Positions 51,358-60,523 of a stretch of DNA of 64,000 nucleotides are shown in pieces. Each line of letters opens with the position of its first letter. Positions within the stretch are counted from its first letter, which is position 1. The notes beneath the pieces were generated by a model. It made no database searches, had not been told where the DNA came from, and saw only the letters and a list, made by a program, of their open reading frames with translations. The stretch comes from Ostreococcus mediterraneus (taxonomy: Eukaryota; Chlorophyta; Mamiellophyceae; Mamiellales; Bathycoccaceae), in contig WMKK01000022.1 in NCBI GenBank assembly GCA_012295225.1, forward strand, positions 62,001 through 126,000. Direction: 5' to 3'. Made by a program: the position numbers and the translations under genes.

Positions 51358-51481
51358 AGTAAGTATGCGTTTCATTTCATTTGGAAATACGATGACATAA
51401 AAACACACACATAGATAGATAGATATGTGGCCCTTTCAAAACAATCCCGCTTCGCTTTCGTACACATGGATCGAACAATGG

Positions 51482-52212
51482 TCAGTTGACAGCCTCCTCC
51501 TCTTCGACGTATTGAGCGATATCAATGCCCTTGGATGCGATGAATCTTTTAAGTTTCTCCGCTCGAGATGCTCTGACGCGCATGAATAATGGAAACAGAA
51601 TACTCAGTGTTGTGTAGACAAACATCGCTCCGGCGTACGCCGAGGAAATACGCTGCGCGGCTTCGATGGGCTTCTCGCGCGTGCGCTGGAACGGTGAATT
51701 AGTCTTTGTACATTCACACAAACCCTCGATTTCACTATAAAACGAACGTACGTAACAATCTTGTTTGAAAGCCTTTATGGCTTGGGATTTAGTTGTTCCA
51801 GAACTAGAACAGACAAACACACCAACTGTAGATGAAGATGTGCACGCGTATACGGAGGGATAAATATCAGCCACTCCGTAATACGCCGCATTATGTACAT
51901 TATTTTGCGCAGGATCTTTTGCGATGCCTACGTTGTTGAAGAAAGGAAAAAAGTATACCCAAAACCTACGCTTGAACTCACCACCGTCTCTGAATTCGGT
52001 TCTGCGATATTCGCCAAGCGCTCAGAGTACGAATACGATACGCCGTAGTGCGCATCACCTTGCAAAGGCTCGCAGTCAAAACCCGCGAGCGACCACGACG
52101 TCCCAACGACCGACTCAGTGACGTACTGCGACGGCAGCGAATAGAACGCCAAAAGTGCGGCGAAAGCAGCGATGCTCTCTATGCGACGACGGATGTTTGA
52201 CTTTATTGCCAT
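51482..52212 (-). CDS. Membrane-protein gene, unit 6
   Basis: Exons 52212-52127 and 52001-51482. It differs from unit 5 by ADIYPSVYAC (Asp to Tyr, Val to Ala) before the first cysteine. Confidence 0.5.
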
Positions 52213-52456
52213 CGGCGGCGAATCACGCGCCGCATGCTTGAAACTCGTACTCGACAAGCGCTTGATTCGCGAACAAGACGGCAGAGTGGTGTTCGACAAC
52301 ACTGGCGAGCCCCGCGAATATTTCGACGCCATCGCCGCCGTTCAAAAACACTGGCACCGGTACGCATTCAAAACAGACGTCGAGCGCCGCGCCGCCGCGC
52401 CGACGACCATCCTCTGGATCACGCAAAACGTGGTTCCCACACCAATCTCGACATAA
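52172..52456 (+). pseudogene. Methyltransferase 3' fragment, unit 6
   Basis: Same as unit 4. Confidence 0.5.
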
Positions 52457-52942
52457 ACCAACACACCATCGCGCGTTCGTCTCGCGCGTCGTCCACGTCG
52501 CGCGCGCGTCGAGGCGTGTCCACAGGTCCACAATTCCGACGGCCGTTTTATAAAGTGTGATTATCACATGTCCGTTTTATACGCGCGTGATAACTTTTAT
52601 GTCGCAAACCATTTTGTGAGGTGCATTTCTTGTCCTTGCGAATGCGATCGCCAGCTGTTGTGGTGCGTTCGCCCGCGCGCGCGACCGCGAAAGTCGCCCG
52701 TGCCGCGACGATGCCGCGCAACGCGCGCGTGTAAGTAATATCATGCATCGGTTTCTAGCGGCGCGTGGCGCGCGTCGATGGCGCACGCGGTCGGCGAAGA
52801 ACGATGGTGTCGACGGCGATGATGACGTGTGGAGGGATCGCGCGATGACGACGGGCGACTCGGCACGGTGACGATCACGTCCAGATATTTTTGGACGTGC
52901 GACGTGCGCGTTGTGCAACGTTTTATCTGAATAACTGTCGCT

Positions 52943-53287
52943 ATGGAGCCCGAATTTTCAGTGTCGATTTCGTGTGCGCGTCCAAGTACTGATGCATTCG
53001 CAATTGGACAGTTACACATGACAACGTACGCCGACGCGCGCGGTGTGTTTTACAACGCTCTACGAGTGCTATGGCTACATGCTGCGGGTCATGACGCGTG
53101 GAAGTATAATTCGATTCGATGGCTCACGTCGTGGCATCTTGCGTCACATTTTCGTGTCCTCAAAGTCGTGCGTGTCGTCCGTTCACGGACGAATCGCGAT
53201 ACGGTCGGCGAGCGCTCTTTAAAGTGGAATGCACTTGTAAGCACCGCCGAAGTATCATATGAAGAGAAAACACATGGCGGCATGTGA
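52943..53287 (+). CDS. Array ORF of 114 codons, unit 7
   Basis: It has a unique RVLWLH (Arg to Leu) and DAWKYNSIRWL. Confidence 0.3.
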   Translation: MEPEFSVSISCARPSTDAFAIGQLHMTTYADARGVFYNALRVLWLHAAGHDAWKYNSIRWLTSWHLASHFRVLKVVRVVRSRTNRDTVGERSLKWNALVSTAEVSYEEKTHGGM

Positions 53288-53411
53288 AGTAAGTATGCGT
53301 TTCATTTCATTTGGAAATACGATGACATAAAAACACGCACACAGATAGATAGATATGTGGCCCTTTTAAAACAATCCCGCTTCGCTTTCGTACACATGGA
53401 TCGAACAATGG

Positions 53412-54142
53412 TCAGTTGACAGCCTCCTCCTCTTCGACGTATTGAGCGATATCAATGCCCTTGGATGCGATGAATCTTTTAAGTTTCTCCGCTCGAGATG
53501 CTCTGACGCGCATGAATAATGGAAACAGAATACTCAGTGTTGTGTAGACAAACATCGCTCCGGCGTACGCCGAGGAAATACGCTGCGCGGCTTCGATGGG
53601 CTTCTCGCGCGTGCGCTGGAACGGTGAATTAGTCTTTGTACATTCACACAAACCCTCGATTTCACTATAAAACGAACGTACGTAACAATCTTGTTTGAAA
53701 GCCTTTATGGCTTGGGATTTAGTTGTTCCAGAACTAGAACAGACAAACACACCAACTGTAGATGAAGATGTGCACACGTATACGGAGGGATCAATATCAG
53801 CCACTCCGTAATACGCCGCATTCTTTACATTATTTTGCGCAGGATCTTTTGCGATGCCTACGTTGTTGAAGAAAGGAAAAAAGTATACCCAAAACCTACG
53901 CTTGAACTCACCACCGTCTCTGAATTCGGTTCTGCGATATTCGCCAAGCGCTCAGAGTACGAATACGATACGCCGTAGTGCGCATCACCTTGCAAAGGCT
54001 CGCAGTCAAAACCCGCGAGCGACCACGACGTCCCAACGACCGACTCAGTGACGTACTGCGACGGCAGCGAATAGAACGCCAAAAGTGCGGCGAAAGCAGC
54101 GATGCTCTCTATGCGACGACGGATGTTTGACTTTATCGCCAT
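53412..54142 (-). CDS. Membrane-protein gene, unit 7
   Basis: Exons 54142-54057 and 53931-53412; the part from the first cysteine to the C-terminus is identical in protein to unit 4. Confidence 0.5.
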
Positions 54143-54386
54143 CGGCGGTGAATCACGCGCCGCGTGCTTGAAACTCGTACTCGACAAGCGCTTGATTCGC
54201 GAACAAGACGGCATAGTGGTCTTCGACAACACTGGCGAGCCCCGCGAATATTTCGACGCCATCGCCGCCGTTCCAAAACACTGGCACCGGTACGCATTCA
54301 AAACAGACGTCGAGCGCCGCGCCGCCGCGCCGACGACCATCCTCTGGATCACGCAAAACGTGGTTCCCACACCAATCTCGACATAA
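54102..54386 (+). pseudogene. Methyltransferase 3' fragment, unit 7
   Basis: It reads REQDGIVVFDNTGE and VPKHW, the version closest to the relic at 1853 (REQDGILVLDNSE). Confidence 0.5.
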
Positions 54387-54880
54387 ACCAACACACCATC
54401 GCGCGTTCGTCTTGAGCGTCGTCCACGTCGCGCGCGCGTCGAGGCGCGTGCGCGTGTCCACTGGTCCACAATTCCGACGGCCGTTTTGTAAAGTGTGATT
54501 ATCACATGCCCGTTTTATACGCGCGTGATAACTTTTATGTCGCAAACCATTTTGTGAGGTGCATTTCTTGTCCTTGCGAATGCGATCGCCAGCTGTTGTG
54601 GTGCGTTCGCCCGCGCGCGCGACCGCGAAAGTCGCCCGTGCCGCGACGATGCCGCGCAACGCGCGCGTGTAAGTAATATCATGCATCGGTTTCTAGCGGC
54701 GCGTGGCGCGCGTCGATGGCGCACGCGGTCGGCGAAGAACGATGGTGTCGACGGCGATGATGACGTGTGGAGGGATCGCGCGATGACGACGGGCGACTCG
54801 GCACGGTGACGATCACGTCCAGATATTTTTGGACGTGCGACGTGCGCGTTGTGCAACGGTTTATCTGAATAACTGTCGCT

Positions 54881-55225
54881 ATGGAGCCCGAATTTTCAGT
54901 GTCGATTTCGTGTGCGCGTCAAAGTACTGATGCATTCGCAATTGGACAGTTACACATGACAACGTACGCCGACGCGCGCGGTGTGTTTTACAACGCTCTA
55001 CGAGTGCGATGGCTACATGCTGCGGGTCATGACGCGTGGAGGTATAATTCGATTCGACGGCTCACGTCGTGGCATCTTGCGTCACATTTTCGTGTCCTCA
55101 AAGTCGTGCGTGTCGTCCGTTCACGGACGAATCGCGATACGGTCGGCGAGCGCTCTTTAAAGTGGAATGCACTTGTAAGCACCGCCGAAGTATCATATGA
55201 AGAGAAAACACATGGCGGCATGTGA
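54881..55225 (+). CDS. Array ORF of 114 codons, unit 8
   Basis: Identical in protein to unit 1 at the other edge of the array. Confidence 0.3.
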   Translation: MEPEFSVSISCARQSTDAFAIGQLHMTTYADARGVFYNALRVRWLHAAGHDAWRYNSIRRLTSWHLASHFRVLKVVRVVRSRTNRDTVGERSLKWNALVSTAEVSYEEKTHGGM

Positions 55226-55349
55226 AGTAAGTATGCGTTTCATTTCATTTGGAAATACGATGACATAAAAACACGCACATAGATAGATAGATATGTGGCC
55301 ATTTCAAAACAATCCCGCTTCGCTTTCGTACACATGGATCAAACAATGG

Positions 55350-56039
55350 TCAGTTGACAGCCTCCTCCTCTTCGACGTATTGAGCGATATCAATGCCCTT
55401 GAATGCGATGAATCTTTTAAGTTTCTCCGCTCGAGATGCTCTGACGCGCATGAATAATGGAAACAGAATACTCAGTGTTGTGTAGACAAACATCGCTCCG
55501 GCGTACGCCGAGGAAATACGCTGCGCGGCTTCGATGGGCTTCTCGCGCGTGCGCTGGAACAGTGAATTAGTCTTTGTACATTCACACAAACCCTCGATTT
55601 CACTATAAAACGAACGTACGTAACAATCTTGTTTGAAAGCCTTTATGGCTTGGGATTTAGTTGTTCCAGAACTAGAACAGACAAACACACCAACTGTAGA
55701 TGAAGATGTGCACACGTATACGGAGGGATCAATATCAGCCACTCCGTAATACGCCGCATTATGTACATTATTTTGCGCAGGATCTTTTGCGATGCCTACG
55801 TTGTTGAAGAAAGGAAAAAAGTATACCCAAAACCTACGCTTGAACTCACCACCGTCTCTGAATTCGGTTCTGCGATATTCGCCAAGCGCTCAGAGTACGA
55901 ATACGATACGCCGTAGTGCGCATCACCTTGCAAAGGCTCGCAGTCAAAACCCGCGAGCGACCACGACGTCCCAACGACCGACTCAGTGACGTACTGCGAC
56001 GGCAGCGAATAGAACGCCAAAAGTGCGGCGAAAGCAGCG
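55350..56039 (-). pseudogene. Membrane-protein gene, unit 8, front of exon 1 lost
   Basis: Exon 2 is complete (with NSLFQR and RFIAFKG variants). The array stops at 56039, inside exon 1, so the usual ATG and first codons are missing. The frame stays open into unrelated sequence as far as a TTG at 56128, but no ATG is available there. Confidence 0.55.
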
Positions 56040-56689
56040 CCGCTCAGCGCGTAGACAACTACGGAGCACGTCGCGGTTGCTGGCGGCCATCCCACAGGCT
56101 TCCAGGAGCCCCTCCTGAACGCCTTCAAGGCGTCGCCCGCCCCCCGCCCCCCAACGCTCTCAACGACGACCGCCCGAGCCTTCCTCTACCCGACTGACCC
56201 CCGACCCTACCACAGGGGCGCTTTCGACGCGCGCCACCCGCGCGCCGCGCGCGCATCCCGCGCGACGCGCATTCAACCGCGGTCGGCGCCCCCCACCCCC
56301 CGACGACGACCTCGCCCCGCGAGACGCGCGCGCGCGCGCGACGCAAAGCACACCGCGCGTCCGCACGCACACCGCGCGTCCGCGCCGCGTAAACGTTCGG
56401 TCGCCGCGCGCGCATCGGTCGCCACGCGGCGCGCACCCAGCGCACATCACTCGCGTCGCGCGCGACATCCCGCGCGATCGATTCCACGACGCGCGCGCGC
56501 CGCCGCGAAACGCTCGACGCCGTCGCTCGACGTCGTCGTCTCTGGACCGCGCGCGCGCCGCGGACGCGTCGATCTGCTCATCCATCGACGCGCGCGCGAC
56601 GACCGCGCGACGACCGCGCGACGTCACCGGACACTGGTGCGCGCGCGCCGTGTGTGTGTGTGTGTAAAGGATATTCTTTTATGCTGTCC
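56040..56689. other. CG-rich stretch at the array boundary
   Basis: Base composition jumps at 56040 from mixed to strongly CG-rich (runs of CGCGCG). Open frames on the minus strand (for example 56160-56627) are Arg/Ala/Gly-rich and probably chance products; a 5' exon of a host gene cannot be excluded. It ends in a (GT)n run at 56652-56664. Confidence 0.4.
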
Positions 56690-59110
56690 GAAAAAAAGCC
56701 CTTCGTGGACACACGTGTCCCATGACTACCGAGGTACTTATTTCGTCATGGGTGCTTAGATCAACGTGAAAAGACTTGAAGATACATGAGAATACAACGT
56801 AAAAGCACTATTGTTCATCGAGTCGGCGTTCGCGCCATTCGCCGACGCAGTCGACACAAAGAGGCGCGTCGCGCGCGCTACGACCAGTGTTAGGCGTGGT
56901 AATGGCACCGCGACGATTGTAACAGTTCTTGCCACGTCGACGACGCTTTAAATGTACACGGGTACAGTTTCTCACACATCGTTCCTGCCTCATTGCGCGC
57001 GCGTTTTCTCCCGCTTCCGTCGTTTTCGACCTCTGGCGCGTCGGGATCCTCATCTTTGGCAATCAGTGATTCTACCACGCTTTTGATGAATTTGTCGCGT
57101 GTCATCGGCTTGCGCTTGGTCTTTCCCTCTTCAACGCAGTAAACGTGATGCGCGTTGATCATGGCGACGTCCAAAATCCACCACAACAGCGAGAAATACC
57201 ACTTCTTCGCCTTGATTCTGCATGTGTAGGTACCCCGCAACGCATCGAGCTGGTCAACACCACCCATGAATTTGTTGTAATCGGCGGCAACTTTCGGTGC
57301 ATTCCGGGACGATCGATCCCGCTGGCCTTTCTCTCTACGTTGTGCAACATCCATCGCTTCTGGATTGTGCCAATTGGACATAAACTGAGTGACAACCGAG
57401 TCGTGCCAAGCTATCGCGCGGAGACCGTCGCGTGTCATTCTCCAACTATATTCACCCTTTTCTAATGCCCCACCGAATTTTCTGGAAATTGCCGCCGGAA
57501 AGACATGCGTCGTACGCGCCGTGCCGCATAAATAAATACCATTATCTTTACACCATCTCAACGTTTTCGTACTGATGAATAAGTTGTCCGCGTACACTCT
57601 ATGCCACTTGTAGCTGACATCTTTGAGGAGTGAAAACATAGCTCCCTCTATCGAGAACTCCGGCGTCGGCTGCCTCGTCACAAACGTCACTAAATACCCG
57701 GATCCGGCCTCACACAGCGAGTATATTTGAATACCATTGTAGGTTTTGTGTCGAAGTCGCTGCTGCAACTTTGGGAATCGAGTATTCGTCTTGGCAACTT
57801 GCTCGTCGTAAGACAGTTCAGCCTTTGGTTGATACACATGCAAGCATCTTTTTTTGAACTTCTCCATCAGCACTCCAATTTTGGAAACGTCACGGTTTGA
57901 TATGGGGTCAACATGTTCAACATTTCTCTCACGCGGGATATCAACTGATAAACTGTTCTTCAACCGTTGAAACTTCCCAAAGCTCATGACACGTTGCACC
58001 CAAGGCACACCAATTAGCCAACCGTCACTGAATGCATCCTGAACACCGCGCTTGTATGCGACTCCGAGGCCGTATGCGATGCCAATAAACTGCTCAAGGT
58101 CTTTTTTCGTCATCGGTTTGTGTTCTTGCTTCCTCAGCGCGCGACTAGGCCATGCGGCGGCCCCGTGTCGCGCTGCGTAAAAATCTGGTGGTGTGTGCGC
58201 CTTGCGCTGAATTACTCGGACACGTGTCGCGCACACTATATCGTCTAACATCTCGTCTGTGATAAACATTCGCCAGTAATCGATAGGTTCAAAGAGCGCC
58301 TTCCACGACGCGAGGAGGTCCGCATGCCTTGAACTTGCGCGAAAGCTTGCGGCTGGGTGCAGTGCAATTTTCTAAACCAAGTCGCGCCATTGATGCCCGA
58401 CGTGGTGAAAGTGTCCGCACGTTGCTGCTCGTGCAACTCTGGGACAACGTCAGTGCCTGCAAATATGTTTTCTATAATTCTATCTACTTCTGAGTCACTG
58501 TAAGGGTCGCGAGCGACGGGGCGACCGGGTAATTGAGCGCCAACATCACTGTCGCTGTCAGAGCTGACCACTTCCTCCTCGTCATCTTCGTCCACCAAAC
58601 GCGGCGGCGTCGCACGTACACGCTCCGCTCGCGGTACATTCGGATCATTCGCTTGCAATGGCGCCATTTCAACGTACCTGCAGCGTTCGGAATGCGCGCT
58701 CCCCGCCGTCGTCGACACTAATTCACCGACAATTCAAATTCAATTTTTTCAAATGCAAACCGCGCGTCGCGCAACTTCGCCGCCTCGCGCCTCGCACCGG
58801 ACACCTGGACGCCGCGTCACGAGTGCGATCGAATGGTGAAAAAATGACTCTACGATTTTCGCCTTCACGGCGCGTCCAGGCTCGCCAACTCGCGACTCGC
58901 CACTGCGCATCGATTTGCATGCCATGGCGCGTAGTAGATGCGCGACGACGCCTCGCAAACCAACGACCTCGGTCGCGTTCGACAGCCGAGCTGGGGTTTT
59001 AAATCACCAGGCGGCGAGATGCGTGGACTTTTCGATATTCTCAGACATACGGGTCGTAGAAAATCACAAAACAGCGCCGCTATGGGACACATATGTCCCA
59101 TAGCGGCATA
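56690..59110. mobile_element. piggyBac transposon, copy 2
   Basis: Close relative of 34118-36868, without the MITE. The left end carries CTGTCCGAAAAAAAGCCCTT and GTGGACACACGTGTCC; a similar palindrome, TGGGACACATATGTCCCA, lies at about 59084-59101 and may mark the right end. Homology with copy 1 stops near 58993. Confidence 0.65.
56808..58667 (-). pseudogene. piggyBac transposase, broken copy
   Basis: The ATG is at 58667. Relative to the copy at 34602 there is a 16-bp deletion between two CAAAG repeats near 58293, which shifts the frame after about 140 codons, and a second indel near 56935-56945 before the cysteine-rich end. Between them the catalytic domain is open (56890-58269) with aspartates in SYDEQV, YADNLF and GGVDQLD. 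The original C-terminus (CVDCVGEWRERRLDEQ) is preserved here, unlike in copy 1. Confidence 0.8.
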
Positions 59111-60039
59111 CAAGGATACACACGCACGCACACGCACCCGCGCACGACATCGATCGCGGCGCGAAACGCGCGTTGCGTCGCGAGATGTGCGTTCGCGACG
59201 CGACGAAGCCGTCGTCGATGCTCGCCGTCGTCGCGACTGTGCGGCACGCGACGACCACGGACCTCGTCGGCGTGGAGGTGATCCCCGAAGGAGTCGTCGC
59301 GCGGCGCGATCGCGCGAGAGATGTATCGTGTGACGTGGTGTGTGCGTATGCGTGTTGTGGTGGAGGGGCGCGCGGCGGTGGTGGTGGTGGTGGTGGTGGT
59401 GGTGCGGGGGGGTCGCGTCGCGCGCGCGGTCGGGTCGACGCGGTGGGTGTCGTGAGTCGCGATGATGATGATTCTCGTCGCGTTCGCGCGCGCGCGCGGT
59501 TGGCGTGCGTGTGTGTGCGCGTGCGCGCGCGAGAGAGGTATCGTGCGTGATGGTGTGTGTGTACGTGTGTGCGCGTCTGTGTGCGTTTGCTACGACGCGG
59601 AGATGCACGTCGTCGACGACGTGAGGTTCGTCGTCGCAATCTCCAACAAACGCGGCGGCGGCGGCGGCGGCGGCGGCGGTCTGTCAGTCGCGCTCGACGA
59701 CGCGAATCCAATCATGATTCTGAATTCGCGGCGGGTGTGCGGCGTGTATCGTTAACGACGACCGCGGTGGGTGGGTCACGACGGCGATGATGACTTTGGT
59801 TGGTGACGCGCGCGTCGAGGCGCGCGCGCGCGCGCGCGCGCGGCGCGTACGTAAACTTCATACGTGTGGATTTCATGCGTATGTCAACGCGCACGTGCGC
59901 GCGCGCGGCGTACGAGTGTAGGAACATCCACAGCGCGTGGTTTCGCTCGACATCGTCGTCATCCATCGCCCGATATCGTCGTCGTTCATCATCACGAGGG
60001 TGACGATGTCGCTAGGGTTGGTGCCACGTCGTGCACAAT
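59111..60039. other. CG-rich stretch, no confirmed gene
   Basis: Microsatellites are present: (GGT)n at 59372-59403 and (GGC)n at 59652-59679. Two plus-strand frames (59173-59340 region, with SSMLAVVATVRHATTTDLVG; and 59600-59755, with VRFVVAISNKRGGGG and LDDANPIMILNSRR) look more protein-like than their surroundings and could be exons of one small host gene separated by the GT-rich stretch. I do not recognise a family. Confidence 0.25.
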
Positions 60040-60225
60040 TTCAGCGGCCGTTTTAAAAGCTATGATACACACTGACCCGTTTGGAAACAGTAATAACTGG
60101 TCCGTTTGGAATGTATGTCGTTCGTGTTGGTCCGTTTGGAGTGTATTTGTCGTTGGTCCGTTTGGAGTGCCAGAGGGTGGGCATGGATGCGCGCGCGACG
60201 TCGCGCGCGCGCGTGGTCGTCGTCG
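60040..60225 (+). repeat. GGTCCGTTTGGAGTG repeat, copy A
   Basis: It starts with CAATTTCAGCGGCCGTTTT, contains several CCGTTTGGA words, and ends in the palindrome GCGCGCGACGTCGCGCGC. Copy B lies at 63630-63825 in the same direction; the two copies bracket the PhoX-like gene. Confidence 0.75.
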
Positions 60226-60523
60226 TTGCTCTTCGCGCTCGTTTTCGTTCACGACCAAACGCACTGGTTTGTGTGTAGAGATGCGACTCAGCGAAAGACG
60301 TATCGCGCACGCGCGTGTACACGTGGCATGTGTGCGCGGACGTGCGATTGAGATTGAGGCGCATGCGCGCGCCCGCGCGCGCCGCGGCGTCATCGCCATT
60401 GTTGGAGACTATTCATTAATTAAGTCTGGACATGTGCCATTAAAGTAAACATTAAAAATTCGATGTAATCCTCGTGGTGCCATAAACTTGAAAAGTGCCA
60501 TGGCAAATACATTATTTATCGCT
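60226..60523. other. 3' flank of the PhoX-like gene
   Basis: CG-rich, becoming AT-rich just after the stop of the minus-strand gene, as expected of a 3' untranslated region. No other feature is seen. Confidence 0.35.

Larger units (their letters stand above)
39823..56039. repeat. Tandem array of eight 1.93-kb units
   Basis: Spacing of matching ORFs is 1932, 1937, 2919, 1930, 1930, 1930 and 1938 bp; the long interval holds a 984-bp fold-back insertion. Each full unit holds a 114-codon ORF (+), a two-exon membrane-protein gene (-) and a methyltransferase 3' fragment (+). The array starts inside the methyltransferase fragment at 39823 and ends inside exon 1 of the membrane-protein gene at 56039. 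Units 4-6 are nearly identical to one another, which points to recent unequal crossing-over or gene conversion. Confidence 0.95.

Noticed and set aside
39823-56039. Array as a centromeric satellite or rDNA repeat
   Set aside because: No rRNA-like sequence is seen, and the units contain open genes with splice sites; a 1.9-kb coding unit is unlike known satellites.
56125-56627. CG-rich minus-strand ORFs as host genes
   Set aside because: Composition alone explains the lack of stops; no motif, hydrophobic pattern or splice structure supports a protein.
59367-59410. Poly-GGT and poly-GGC runs as coding glycine repeats
   Set aside because: They are simple microsatellites, and the surrounding frames cannot be confirmed.
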